DNA of 64,000 nt from Glutamicibacter sp. B1 (GTDB taxonomy: Bacteria > Actinomycetota > Actinomycetes > Actinomycetales > Micrococcaceae): NCBI RefSeq assembly GCF_039602135.1, contig NZ_CP125942.1, forward strand, positions 806,001 through 870,000, written 5' to 3'. The notes beneath the pieces are model-generated. The model did no database searches, was not told the DNA's origin, and saw nothing but the letters and a program-made list of their open reading frames with translations. Below, piece by piece: positions 26,355 to 34,898 of this stretch (positions are counted from its first letter, which is position 1; each line of letters begins with the position of its first letter). The translations under genes and the position numbers were made by a program.

Positions 26355-28157
26355 TTACTCAAGTAATTCCGTGAGCTCTAGCCAACGTTCTTCCAGCTCA
26401 TCGATCTGAGCCTGATATTCATCGATTTCCGCGGTGAACTTGCCCAAACCCTCATAATCACTTTGGTCGTGATCGGCCATTTTGGCGTGGACCTTAGCGA
26501 TCTTTTCGTTCAGCTGCGACACCTTGCGCTCATTGGCGTTCAACTCTTTTTGGGCTGCTCGAAGCTCGGCCCCCGACGGACCTGCAGGCTTGGCCGTAGC
26601 CGTATCACTTTGCGACTGCGAAGGGTTCGAGCCACCGGTGGAACCCTGAGCGGCACGCAGCTTGAGGTACTCATCCACGCCGCCTGGTACATGGCGGAAG
26701 TGTCCACCAAGGATTGCGTATTGCTGGTCGGTGACGCGTTCAAGGAGATAACGGTCGTGGGAAACAACAATGAGCGTGCCCGGCCATGAATCTAAGAGGT
26801 CTTCGAGAGCTGCCAACATGTCGGTATCAACATCGTTGGTCGGCTCGTCAAGGATCATGACATTCGGTTCATCCATCAAGATCATCAGTAGCTGAAGACG
26901 CCGGCGTTGACCGCCGGAAAGCTCACTGACCTTGGTGGACAGGTGTGCCGATGAGAAGCCCAAACGTTCCAACAGCTGGGCAGGGGTCAGATCCTTACCA
27001 TCAACATTGAAGGTGGTGCGATAACGGGCCAGGACTTCACGAACCTTGTCCTGACCAATCGTTTCCAGCTCACGGAACTGCTGATCAAGCACCGCCAGCT
27101 TTACGGTCTGGCCGCGCTTGATCTTGCCACCCGTGGGTTCAACAGTTCCGGCAATCAATCCGAGCAGGGTGGATTTGCCGGCACCATTGGCGCCGAGCAG
27201 ACCGGTGCGTTCGCCAGGACCGATGCGCCAGGTAAAAGGCTTGAGTACCTGTTTGGAGCCAAATGACACCTCGGTATCCAACAGGTCGATGACATCCTTG
27301 CCCAATCGGCTCGTTGCCATCTTCTGCAGTTCCAGCGGATTGCGGGCTGGTGGTACATCGGCGATGAGCTGATTGGCAGCTTCAATACGGAACTTAGGCT
27401 TTGAGGTACGTGCCGGAGCGCCACGGCGCAACCATGCCAGTTCCTTCTTCATCATGTTTTGACGTTTGTTTTCAGTCACTGCGGCGATGCGGTCACGCTC
27501 CACACGTTGCAGAACATAGGCGGCGTAGCCACCTTCAAAAGGCTCAACGATACGGTCGTGTACTTCCCAGGTGGTGGTGCAGACCGCGTCAAGGAACCAA
27601 CGGTCGTGAGTGACAACCATCAGACCGCCAGCGTTTTTGGACCAACGCTTATTAATGTGTTCTGCCAGCCAAGAGATACCCTCAACATCTAAATGGTTGG
27701 TGGGCTCGTCAAGGATGATGACGTCCCAGTCCTGAACCAAAAGGGCTGCCAATGCGACACGGCGGCGCTGCCCACCGGAAAGGGTGCCAACGGTGGCTTC
27801 CCAATCGAGGTCAGCAACCAGGCCAGAAATAATGTCGCGAATTCTCGCTTCGCCCGCCCATTCATGGTCTTCCATCTCGCCCACCACGCTGTAATGCACG
27901 GTGGCTTCTGGGTCCAAGGTGTCGGACTGGTCTAGTACGCCTACGCGCAGGCCATTACGCAGGGTGACCCGTCCGGAATTGGGCTCGATCTTGCCCGAGA
28001 GCATGCCGAGAAGCGAGGATTTTCCTTCGCCATTGCGTCCCACCAGGCCGATACGGTCTCCATCGGAGATGCCGATGGTCACCGAGTCGAAGACGGTATG
28101 GGTGGGATATTCCAGATGTAGGGCTTCGCCCCCGAGTAAATGAGCCACGATTTCCAT
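26355..28157 (-). CDS. ABC-F family ATP-binding cassette protein
   Basis: About 600 residues with two soluble ABC domains and no membrane segments. Domain 1 has Walker A GLVGRNGEGKSSLLGMLSG, signature GTLSGGQRRRVALAALLVQ and Walker B DVIILDEPTNHLD. A linker rich in Arg and Lys follows. Domain 2 has GLLGANGAGKSTLLGL, SELSGGQRRRLQLLMILM and NVMILDEPTNDVD. A C-terminal coiled coil (AELRAAQKELNANERKVSQL) ends the protein, as in Uup-like members. ABC-F proteins act on the ribosome. The start is uncertain: in-frame options are ATG 28190, ATG 28157 and GTG 28148. The typical family N-terminus AHLLGGEALHLEYP favours the last two. Confidence 0.9.
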   Translation of the reverse strand: MEIVAHLLGGEALHLEYPTHTVFDSVTIGISDGDRIGLVGRNGEGKSSLLGMLSGKIEPNSGRVTLRNGLRVGVLDQSDTLDPEATVHYSVVGEMEDHEWAGEARIRDIISGLVADLDWEATVGTLSGGQRRRVALAALLVQDWDVIILDEPTNHLDVEGISWLAEHINKRWSKNAGGLMVVTHDRWFLDAVCTTTWEVHDRIVEPFEGGYAAYVLQRVERDRIAAVTENKRQNMMKKELAWLRRGAPARTSKPKFRIEAANQLIADVPPARNPLELQKMATSRLGKDVIDLLDTEVSFGSKQVLKPFTWRIGPGERTGLLGANGAGKSTLLGLIAGTVEPTGGKIKRGQTVKLAVLDQQFRELETIGQDKVREVLARYRTTFNVDGKDLTPAQLLERLGFSSAHLSTKVSELSGGQRRRLQLLMILMDEPNVMILDEPTNDVDTDMLAALEDLLDSWPGTLIVVSHDRYLLERVTDQQYAILGGHFRHVPGGVDEYLKLRAAQGSTGGSNPSQSQSDTATAKPAGPSGAELRAAQKELNANERKVSQLNEKIAKVHAKMADHDQSDYEGLGKFTAEIDEYQAQIDELEERWLELTELLE

Positions 28158-28312
28158 TTTACGTTCCGGGTGCAAATCGAGGTGGATCATGGGTCGTCGT
28201 GGGGTCAATGAACAGCACTTTATAAGTTGAGGTGTTTTCGATTTCACTCAAGGGGGCCGAACATGGCAGAATAATTAGCGTGCTTGTGGGGGATGACCTG
28301 CATAAGCCATTT

Positions 28313-28384
28313 TCCGCCCTGGTGTAATGGCAACACGCCAGCCTTTGGAGCTGTGCATTCTAGGTTCGAATCCTAGGGGCGGAA
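28313..28384 (+). tRNA. tRNA-Gln (anticodon UUG)
   Basis: A 72-base cloverleaf. The acceptor TCCGCCC pairs with GGGCGGA, the D-arm is GTG...CAC, and the anticodon loop CTTTGGA gives UUG. The T-arm is CTAGG-TTCGAAT-CCTAG. The discriminator A at 28384 is followed by an encoded CCA at 28385-28387. The outermost pair of the anticodon stem is a C-T mismatch. It is followed closely by a strong terminator. Confidence 0.93.
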
Positions 28385-28394
28385 CCATCGATAG

Positions 28395-28417
28395 AGCGCC
28401 ACGCAAGTGGCGCTTTT
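28395..28417 (+). terminator. Intrinsic terminator after tRNA-Gln
   Basis: Perfect eight-base stem AGCGCCAC/GTGGCGCT around GCAA, followed by a T-run. It begins eight bases after the encoded CCA. Confidence 0.85.
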
Positions 28418-28519
28418 ATTCTTTAAGCAGTTCAGCCTTGTGCGTTGTGCACGTTAGACTTGTCTAAGGGTTTTTCTTCTCTGCCCAAAACCTTGAATCT
28501 AAACTGCAGGAGAACGCAC

Positions 28520-29971
28520 TTGAGCGATCAGGTCAATGCACCAGTAGCTGTCATCGTCCTCGCCGCCGGGGCTGGTACTCGGATGAAGTCGGCTAAACCG
28601 AAGATCATGCATGAAATCGCAGGTCGCTCCATGATTGCTCACGCACTTCATGCTGCCTCGGCCCTGCAGCCAAAGAATCTTGTGGCCGTGGTTCGCCACC
28701 AGCGTGATCTGGTTGCCGAGCACATTCTTAGCCAGTTCCCATCCATCACCATTGCCGATCAGGATGAGATCCCAGGCACCGGCCGCGCGGTCCAACAGGG
28801 GCTGGACGCACTGGATCCAAGCCTTGAAGGTACCGTCGTGGTGACCTATGGCGATGTGCCATTGCTCACCAGCGAAGTCCTGCAGGATTTGGTCACCACC
28901 CACGAGGCCAACGGCAACTCGGTCACCGTCTTGACCACCTCGCTGGATGACCCTAATGGCTACGGCCGAATTCTGCGTGATGAGAACGGCGATGTCGCTG
29001 GCATTCGCGAGCAGAAGGACGCTTCGGCAGAAGAACTGCTGATCAAGGAAATCAACTCCGGGATCTACGCTTTTGACGCCAAGATGCTGCGTTCGGCGCT
29101 GACCGAAGTCACCACCGAGAACGCCCAGGGCGAAATGTACCTGACCGACGTGCTGGCTATCGCCCGTGCACGCGACGGACGAGTTGCTTCTTCACAGATT
29201 GCTGACCGCTGGCAGATTGAGGGCGCGAATGACCGCGTTCAGGTTTCTAACTTGGCCCGCATCTACAACCAGCGCAAGACCGAATTCTGGATGCGCGAAG
29301 GCGTGACCATCGTTGATCCAGCCACCACCTGGATTGACGCCGAAGTCATCATTGGCCGTGACGCGACGCTCAAGCCAGGAACCCAGCTGCACGGTACCAC
29401 CATCATTGGTGACAATGCTGTTGTTGGCCCAGACACCACCCTGACCAATGTTGTGGTCGGCCAGCGTGCCACCGTCAAGCGCACCGACGCCACGGACTCT
29501 CGGATTTCTGAGGGTGCCTCGGTGGGTCCATTCGCTTACCTGCGTCCAGGTACCGAACTGGGCACCGACGGCAAGATCGGTGCCTTCTACGAAACCAAAA
29601 ATGTCACGATTGGTCGTGGCTCCAAGCTCTCGCACCTCGGCTACGCCGGGGATGCTGAAATCGGTGAATTCACCAACATCGGGTGTGGCAATATCACCGC
29701 GAATTACGATGGTGAAAAGAAGCACCGGACCAAGATCGGTTCGCATGTGCGCACCAGCTCCAACACTGTGTTTATCGCCCCAGTTGAAATCGGGGATGGC
29801 GCATACACTGGTGCAGGCGCCGTCGTCCGCAAGAACGTCCCGGCCGGTGCTCTGGCACTGTCTGTGGCTCCGCAGCGCAATACTGAGGGTTGGACGCTTG
29901 AAAAGCGCCCAGGTACCCCTTCGGCTGACGCCGCATTCAAGTCCTCCCTGAATTCCTCGGGCACCGAGTAA
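28520..29971 (+). CDS. glmU: Bifunctional UDP-N-acetylglucosamine diphosphorylase / glucosamine-1-phosphate N-acetyltransferase
   Basis: A 483-residue protein. The N-terminal nucleotidyltransferase has LAAGAGTRMKSAKPKIMH, IPGTGRAVQQGL and TYGDVPLLT. From about residue 255 the acetyltransferase domain shows hexapeptide repeats of a left-handed beta-helix, with conserved VGPFAYLRPGTELG, NIGCGNITANYDG and the C-terminal VAPQRNTEGW. It makes UDP-GlcNAc for peptidoglycan and wall polymers. A TTG start at 28520 is chosen: AGGAGA lies eight bases upstream, and the N-terminus then matches the family. The in-frame ORF extends to 28445 but has no such site. prs follows 72 bases downstream, the usual actinobacterial and firmicute order. 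Confidence 0.95.
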   Translation: MSDQVNAPVAVIVLAAGAGTRMKSAKPKIMHEIAGRSMIAHALHAASALQPKNLVAVVRHQRDLVAEHILSQFPSITIADQDEIPGTGRAVQQGLDALDPSLEGTVVVTYGDVPLLTSEVLQDLVTTHEANGNSVTVLTTSLDDPNGYGRILRDENGDVAGIREQKDASAEELLIKEINSGIYAFDAKMLRSALTEVTTENAQGEMYLTDVLAIARARDGRVASSQIADRWQIEGANDRVQVSNLARIYNQRKTEFWMREGVTIVDPATTWIDAEVIIGRDATLKPGTQLHGTTIIGDNAVVGPDTTLTNVVVGQRATVKRTDATDSRISEGASVGPFAYLRPGTELGTDGKIGAFYETKNVTIGRGSKLSHLGYAGDAEIGEFTNIGCGNITANYDGEKKHRTKIGSHVRTSSNTVFIAPVEIGDGAYTGAGAVVRKNVPAGALALSVAPQRNTEGWTLEKRPGTPSADAAFKSSLNSSGTE

Positions 29972-30043
29972 TCCGGCCCCGGACTTAATTTCCTCGACAA
30001 CAACCTCATACGTGATAGCGAAGCGAGCGAGAAAGCATACCCC

Positions 30044-31024
30044 ATGAGTGAAATCCGCCATAACGTCGACAAAGAGCTGGTGCTGGCCAGCGGTCGCGCC
30101 CACCCGGAACTAGCAGCCGAGGTCGCCAAGGAACTGGGCACCGACCTGCTGCCGCTGAACGCCTATGACTTCGCCAACGGCGAGATCTACGTTCGCTCGG
30201 ATGAGTCGGTACGCGGCAAGGATGTCTTCCTGCTGCAGTCCTACCCAGCGCCGCTGAACAACTGGCTGATGGAACAGCTGATCATGATCGACTCGATGAA
30301 GCGTGCTTCGGCCCGTCGCATCACCGTGGTGGCACCGTTCTACCCATACGCACGTCAGGACAAGAAGGGCCGTGGCCGCGAGCCCATCTCGGCACGCCTG
30401 GTCGCTGACCTGTTCAAGACCGCAGGTGCTGACCGTGTGATCTCCTGTGATCTGCACACCGCGCAGATCCAGGGCTTCTTCGATGGCCCGGTTGACCACC
30501 TCTTCGGCTTCCCGCTGCTGGCTGACTACATCAAGTCGAAGGTAGACGTCAACGAAGTCACCGTGGTGTCCCCTGACACCGGTCGCGTTCGCGTGGCTGA
30601 GCAGTGGGCAGATCGCTTGGGTGGCGCACCACTGGCCTTCGTACACAAGTCCCGCGACTTGACCGTGCCGAACCAGGCTGAGTCCAAGACCGTGGTTGGC
30701 CAGGTTGAAGGCCGCACCGCGATCCTGATTGACGACATGATTGACACCGGCGGAACCATCGCAGGCGCAGTGCGCGTGCTGAAGGAAGCTGGCGCCAAGG
30801 ATGTCATCATCGCCGCGACCCACGCGGTCTTCTCGGATCCAGCTGCCCAGCGTTTGGCAGAATGTGGTGCTCGCGAGGTTGTTGTTACCAACACCCTGCC
30901 AATCCCAGAAGAGAAGCGTTTTGAGAACCTGACCGTTCTTTCGATTGCTCCAACGATCGCTCGGGCGATCTCGGAAGTGTTCCACGACGGTTCGGTCACG
31001 AACCTGTTTGACGGCCGCGCCTAG
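30044..31024 (+). CDS. prs: Ribose-phosphate pyrophosphokinase
   Basis: A 326-residue phosphoribosyl pyrophosphate synthetase. It shows FANGEIYVRSDESVRGKDVF near residue 45, YPYARQDKKGRGREPISARL near 100, the metal-binding DLHTAQIQGFFDGPVDHL near 135, and the PRPP loop AILIDDMIDTGGTIAGAV near 225. It transfers diphosphate from ATP to ribose 5-phosphate, feeding nucleotide, His and Trp synthesis. Only a weak purine-rich sequence precedes ATG 30044. It lies downstream of glmU and is ended by the hairpin at 31048-31079. Confidence 0.96.
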   Translation: MSEIRHNVDKELVLASGRAHPELAAEVAKELGTDLLPLNAYDFANGEIYVRSDESVRGKDVFLLQSYPAPLNNWLMEQLIMIDSMKRASARRITVVAPFYPYARQDKKGRGREPISARLVADLFKTAGADRVISCDLHTAQIQGFFDGPVDHLFGFPLLADYIKSKVDVNEVTVVSPDTGRVRVAEQWADRLGGAPLAFVHKSRDLTVPNQAESKTVVGQVEGRTAILIDDMIDTGGTIAGAVRVLKEAGAKDVIIAATHAVFSDPAAQRLAECGAREVVVTNTLPIPEEKRFENLTVLSIAPTIARAISEVFHDGSVTNLFDGRA

Positions 31025-31047
31025 CAGCCCTCGTTTCGCAATCGCCG

Positions 31048-31079
31048 AGAGGCCGGTACCAGCAATGGTTCCGGCCTCT
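31048..31079. terminator. Intrinsic terminator after prs
   Basis: A 13-base stem with one mismatch (AGAGGCCGGTACC against GGTTCCGGCCTCT) around a six-base loop. It lies between convergent prs and the kinase-like gene and may serve both. Confidence 0.75.
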
Positions 31080-31093
31080 TGGTCATTAACGGC

Positions 31094-31690
31094 TCAAAAA
31101 TCGGTAGGTGATACCGGTGCTAGGTGAAGCTCTGCAAGTAGCCGCTGCGCGGACTGCTGTGGTGATTCTCCCTCGGTGTACAGCGTGGTGGTAGCAAGCA
31201 TTCTGGTGAACGGGTCATCGAGCCACTGCGCCAGAAAATCATGGGACTCTCGAATCCAGTCGGTGTTTTTGGAAGCAATCGAACGTTCGCGAAGGATCTG
31301 CAGCGATGTGGTGCGATCTGAGCAGGGTTCGACAAAAACTACATGCTCGACTGACTTCAGGGCTTGAGCGACTTGCTGGGCGAGCTGTGCTTCACAGTAG
31401 GAAGCGTGGCCGGCGCCAAACGCAATAACTGCTTTGGGAAAGTCGGCCATGGCCCGCGAGACAGCATGCGCTCGTGCAATTTCCCAGTCACGTTCGGCTG
31501 CTACACGCCCTACCTTTTCAATGTGCTCCACCAGGCGCGTGATGCTCCAGCCGACTTCCTCGTAATACGGCGTACTGACCTCGTCGAGGTCTACGAACTG
31601 CATTTGAAGTTCATTAGCCAGGATCGCGCCGAGAGTCGACTTTCCGCTGGCCGCCGGGCCGATGAGAATCAGGTTCGTGTCAGATGTCAT
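31094..31690 (-). CDS. Shikimate kinase-like P-loop protein
   Basis: About 198 residues starting at ATG 31690. It opens with LILIGPAASGKSTLGAILANELQ (Walker A), then MQFVDLDEVSTPYYEEVGWSI, and later AVIAFGAGHASYC. These match the shikimate kinase fold with its DxD-like Asp and the Gly-Gly substrate loop replaced by FGAGHA. The canonical substrate Arg in shikimate kinase (FRxxE) is not visible here, so the substrate is probably not shikimate. Related proteins are annotated shikimate kinase or AAA family ATPase in Arthrobacter. Divergent from an unknown gene starting 50 bases away. Confidence 0.65.
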   Translation of the reverse strand: MTSDTNLILIGPAASGKSTLGAILANELQMQFVDLDEVSTPYYEEVGWSITRLVEHIEKVGRVAAERDWEIARAHAVSRAMADFPKAVIAFGAGHASYCEAQLAQQVAQALKSVEHVVFVEPCSDRTTSLQILRERSIASKNTDWIRESHDFLAQWLDDPFTRMLATTTLYTEGESPQQSAQRLLAELHLAPVSPTDF

Positions 31691-31740
31691 AGAGTGAGTC
31701 TTGCACGAAGAAGTAGTCCGGGCTCGCAAAGAAGGTTCAC

Positions 31741-32238
31741 GTGGATCCGCTGACAATAGAAATTGGCAGTCTAGACCGTGAAGAAATTATGCTGCGGTTG
31801 GATGCCTCCGGCGTAGAACTCAATGCCCACGCTCAGCAGCTATTGCTGCATTCGGACTTTGCACAGGCTTGTGTACCGATGAAAATAAATTTGCTCAGCT
31901 GCAGTGTCAAAGCCCTAGGGCTGCCCGATGGCGGAACCTTGCCGCAGATTTACGCTAGAGCCCGGCACGTGGGCCTAGACCTTTGTCCTATAATCACCGG
32001 CCCATACCTACGTCTGGTCCACCTCGACCAGGAATCGTCGGGGAATTCCACGCTGAGCGCCGGCATGAAACCGGCAGATTCACTGACCATTGCCTCGCCA
32101 ATTCTTGGGGATGACGATTACCCCAAGGGATTCTATTTGAGAGTCGTTGACTCGGTTCCGTGGCTGAGGGGATATCGTTGCGACGAAAGATATGAGTTTG
32201 CCCCAAGAGACACGTTCATTTTCCAACAACCAGCATGA
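31741..32238 (+). CDS. Conserved hypothetical protein with GLxLCPxxxGPxLRL pattern
   Basis: A 165-residue soluble protein starting at GTG, with AGAAGG five bases upstream. I do not recognise a named domain. Visible features are an N-terminal helical part (DREEIMLRLDASGVELNAHA), a Cys-containing segment VPMKINLLSCSVKALGLPDG, then IYARARHVGLDLCPIITGPYLRLVHLDQ. The C-terminus resembles a beta-sandwich (GFYLRVVDSVPWLRGYRCDERYEF). I recall unannotated bacterial proteins with the same central pattern but no function for them. The gene is divergent from the shikimate-kinase-like gene and precedes the L25 leader. Confidence 0.7.
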   Translation: MDPLTIEIGSLDREEIMLRLDASGVELNAHAQQLLLHSDFAQACVPMKINLLSCSVKALGLPDGGTLPQIYARARHVGLDLCPIITGPYLRLVHLDQESSGNSTLSAGMKPADSLTIASPILGDDDYPKGFYLRVVDSVPWLRGYRCDERYEFAPRDTFIFQQPA

Positions 32239-32295
32239 CGATGAAGACAGAAGTGGTGTTCGCTACAGGTTTTCTCGCTGGGGAGTTCAACTGGT

Positions 32296-32450
32296 AGAAT
32301 TGTTGACTGTGCCCAGGCGAGGGAAACACCAGCGATGGTGGGACCGTTATCGACAAGGCCGGACAAGCTCTTTCATCTCTTAGATGTTGGATGCTTCCCG
32401 AGTCCACGCAAGGGCCTTAACGAAGCATTCATTTCCTAAGGAGAATTATC
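32296..32450 (+). promoter_or_regulatory. Promoter and long 5' leader of the L25 gene
   Basis: TTCTCG, a 17-base spacer and TAGAAT (about 32297-32302) form a promoter. The predicted transcript has a leader of about 140 bases before AAGGAG and the ATG at 32451. The leader contains several short complementary GC blocks (for example near 32317-32345). Its length suits a regulatory structure, but no known RNA family was recognised. Confidence 0.4.
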
Positions 32451-32735
32451 ATGGCATCTGTCAACCTTGACGCCGTTGTACGTAGCGATTTCGGTAAGGG
32501 CGCTGCTCGTCAGGCTCGCCGCGACGGCCAGATCCCAGCAGTAGTTTACGGTGCAGGCTCCGAGCCACAGCACGTTCTGCTTCCAGCTCGCGAAACCACC
32601 CTGGCCGTTCGTGACCGCGGTGTTGAACTGGTTCTGAACATCGAAGGCAAGACCGTAAAGACCACCATCAAGGACATCCAGATCCACGCGCTGAACCGCA
32701 CCGTTGATCACCTGGACCTGTTGGTCGCTGCCTAA
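32451..32735 (+). CDS. rplY: Ribosomal protein L25, short (single-domain) form
   Basis: A 94-residue protein with the 5S-rRNA-binding L25 fold: DFGKGAARQARRDGQIPAVVYGAG, then HVLLPARETTLAV, and the end DIQIHALNRTVDHLDLLVAA. Most actinobacteria carry the two-domain Ctc/TL5 form of about 200 residues. Here the gene stops right after the first domain, and pth begins 30 bases later, so the second domain is absent rather than shifted out of frame. A consensus AAGGAG precedes the ATG. It binds the 5S rRNA loop E in the large subunit. Confidence 0.9.
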   Translation: MASVNLDAVVRSDFGKGAARQARRDGQIPAVVYGAGSEPQHVLLPARETTLAVRDRGVELVLNIEGKTVKTTIKDIQIHALNRTVDHLDLLVAA

Positions 32736-32765
32736 TTCCAGCGAACTAGGTTTTAGCTAAGCATC

Positions 32766-33347
32766 ATGAGTGATGGCACTTGGCTCGTAGCCGGACTCGG
32801 GAATCCCGGGTCCGGCTACGCTGGCAATAGACACAATATCGGGCAGATGGTGCTCGATGAGCTGGCCAACCGGATCGGCTCGAAATTCAAAACCCACTCT
32901 TCGCGATCACAGATCGTTGAAGGACGCATGGGCATTGGCGGTCCACGAGTCGTGTTGGCCAAACCGATGGTTTACATGAACCTTTCCGGTGGCCCGGTAG
33001 CGAACGCTGCAAAGTTCTTCGGAATCGGAGTCGAGAATCTGATCGTGGTGCACGATGAGATCGATATTCCTTTTGACACCATCAAGCTCAAACGTGGTGG
33101 CGGAGAAGGCGGCCACAACGGCCTGCGCGATATCTCCAAGGCGATGGGCTCCAAAGACTATCTTCGGGTTCGTGCCGGTGTTGGGCGCCCACCTGGGCGC
33201 ATGGACACGGCCAAATGGGTCTTGCAAGATTTCTCCAAGACCGAGAAGCAGGAGCTTCCGTTCTTGATTGATAACTGTGCCGACGCGGTAGAGCTAGTAA
33301 TGAGCTCGGGCCTCGAAGCTGCACAAACTAAATTTCATACAAGCTGA
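32766..33347 (+). CDS. pth: Peptidyl-tRNA hydrolase
   Basis: A 193-residue enzyme with the full Pth series: LVAGLGNPGSGYAGNRHNIG carrying the catalytic His, KPMVYMNLSGGPVANAAKFFG, LIVVHDEIDIPFDTIKLKRGGGEGGHNGLRDI and YLRVRAGVGRPPGRMDTAKWV. It frees tRNAs from prematurely released peptidyl-tRNA. It lies 30 bases after rplY, a pairing common in bacteria, and probably shares its transcript. Two hairpins follow the stop codon, the second of which looks like the terminator. Confidence 0.95.
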   Translation: MSDGTWLVAGLGNPGSGYAGNRHNIGQMVLDELANRIGSKFKTHSSRSQIVEGRMGIGGPRVVLAKPMVYMNLSGGPVANAAKFFGIGVENLIVVHDEIDIPFDTIKLKRGGGEGGHNGLRDISKAMGSKDYLRVRAGVGRPPGRMDTAKWVLQDFSKTEKQELPFLIDNCADAVELVMSSGLEAAQTKFHTS

Positions 33348-33387
33348 CTCCTCACACGTTGACTGCAACGTGCGAAGAATAAGTTCT

Positions 33388-33429
33388 CAAGGATCACGGG
33401 ATGGGCTGGTTAGCTCTCCGTGGTCCTTG
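33388..33429 (+). terminator. Terminator-like hairpin after pth
   Basis: CAAGGATCACGG pairs with CCGTGGTCCTTG (one G-T pair) around an 18-base loop. A smaller hairpin, CACGTTG-ACTG-CAACGTG, lies at about 33355-33372 just after the pth stop. No long T-run follows. Confidence 0.55.
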
Positions 33430-33596
33430 GCTCGTTAAATACGTCCGGGTTGAGGCGTTACTTACTAAGGCCAAACTTAGATGTGCTTCTTGGCCAGTAG
33501 TGGAATAATTACCCAATGTACACCTTGCCTAATCCAGTGGCATCGCTTGATTGCGTCGCTTACTAGGCAACTCATGACAATTATTCGGAGGACCAC

Positions 33597-34898
33597 GTGC
33601 AGACGATGACCGGTCAGCCAGAAGCTCAGGTATCGCTCAGTGCCGTTGAGGTTCAGCGCATCAAGGCAGATTTTGAGATTCTGGAGCACCAAGTCAACGG
33701 TACCGACGTCGTGTACTTGGACTCAGGAGCCACCAGTCAGAAGCCTCGCTGCGTTTACGAGGCAGAACAACACTTCTATGAGAACGCCAACGCAGCTGTT
33801 CACCGTGGTGCTCACACCCTCGCCGTAGAAGCTACCGAACTTTATGAGGAAGCCCGCGAGACCGTAGCTAAATTCATTGGCGCTCGAACCAATGAGCTGG
33901 TGTGGACCTCTAACGCTACCGAAGCGCTGAACCTGATCAGCTACTCAATCTCCAATGCCTCTTTGGGGCGCGGGGGAGATGAGGCAGCACGCTTCCGCAT
34001 TGGTCCGGGCGATGAAATTCTCACGACCGAAATTGAGCACCACGCTAACCTCATCCCTTGGCAGGAACTAGCTTTCCGCACCGGCGCGACCCTGCGCTAT
34101 GTTCCAGTGGACGATGAGGGAGCGCTGCGTTATGACCTGCTTGATGAGTTGGTCACCGAAAAGACCAAGCTGGTCGCTTTCACCCACGTCTCGAACGTGT
34201 TGGGGACCATCACCGATACACAGCGCTTCGTTGACGCAGCCCGCAAGGTGGGCGCACTGACCGTCTTGGACGGGTGCCAGTCTGTTCCGCACCTACCGGT
34301 AGACGTCAAAGCACTAGACGTTGATTTCATGGCTTTCTCCGGGCACAAGATGCTCGGACCAACCGGTATCGGCGCACTTTACGGGCGCGAAGAACTACTC
34401 AACGCCATGCCACCATTCCTCACCGGCGGATCAATGATCACCGTTGTCGATATGGAACACGCAGAATTCCTTCCCGCTCCGCAGCGCTTCGAAGCCGGAA
34501 CCCAGCGCATCTCCCAGACCCATGCTCTGGCCACTGCGGTGAGTTACCTGCAAGAAATTGGCATGGAGCGCATTGCTCAGTGGGAAGAACACCTCGGTGC
34601 CCTCTTGTATGAGGGCCTGTCCCAGATTGAAGGCATCCGCGTCTTCGGTCCCAAGGATATCCGACGCATCGGCACTGTACCTTTCGAAGTCATCGGCGTA
34701 CACCCGCACGATGTGGGACAGTACTTGGATTCGCGCGGTATCGCCGTGCGCGTAGGCCACCACTGCGCTCAGCCATTGCACCGCGCCCTGGGCGTTACCG
34801 CCACCACGCGTGCCAGCACTTATCTATACAACACGGAAGAAGACATCAAGGCATTGCTAGATGCTTTGGGCTCCGTGCGTGAATACTTTGGAGTCTAA
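33597..34898 (+). CDS. sufS: Cysteine desulfurase, SufS type
   Basis: A 433-residue PLP enzyme starting at GTG, five bases after GGAGG. Landmarks are VVYLDSGATSQKPRCV near residue 40, AAVHRGAHTLA near 65, the PLP-binding Lys in FMAFSGHKMLGPTGIGALYG near 245, and the Cys-bearing RVGHHCAQPLHRALG near 385. It removes sulfur from cysteine for Fe-S cluster assembly. sufU follows with no gap, so the two form a desulfurase/sulfur-acceptor pair. The sufBCD genes are not in this window. Confidence 0.94.
   Translation: MQTMTGQPEAQVSLSAVEVQRIKADFEILEHQVNGTDVVYLDSGATSQKPRCVYEAEQHFYENANAAVHRGAHTLAVEATELYEEARETVAKFIGARTNELVWTSNATEALNLISYSISNASLGRGGDEAARFRIGPGDEILTTEIEHHANLIPWQELAFRTGATLRYVPVDDEGALRYDLLDELVTEKTKLVAFTHVSNVLGTITDTQRFVDAARKVGALTVLDGCQSVPHLPVDVKALDVDFMAFSGHKMLGPTGIGALYGREELLNAMPPFLTGGSMITVVDMEHAEFLPAPQRFEAGTQRISQTHALATAVSYLQEIGMERIAQWEEHLGALLYEGLSQIEGIRVFGPKDIRRIGTVPFEVIGVHPHDVGQYLDSRGIAVRVGHHCAQPLHRALGVTATTRASTYLYNTEEDIKALLDALGSVREYFGV

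Noticed and set aside
29192..30103. Long open frames antisense to glmU, prs, the mutase gene and accD
   Set aside because: They lie opposite clearly conserved genes and read as low-similarity His/Gly/Asp-rich or Arg-rich sequence, as expected from shadow frames in GC-rich DNA.
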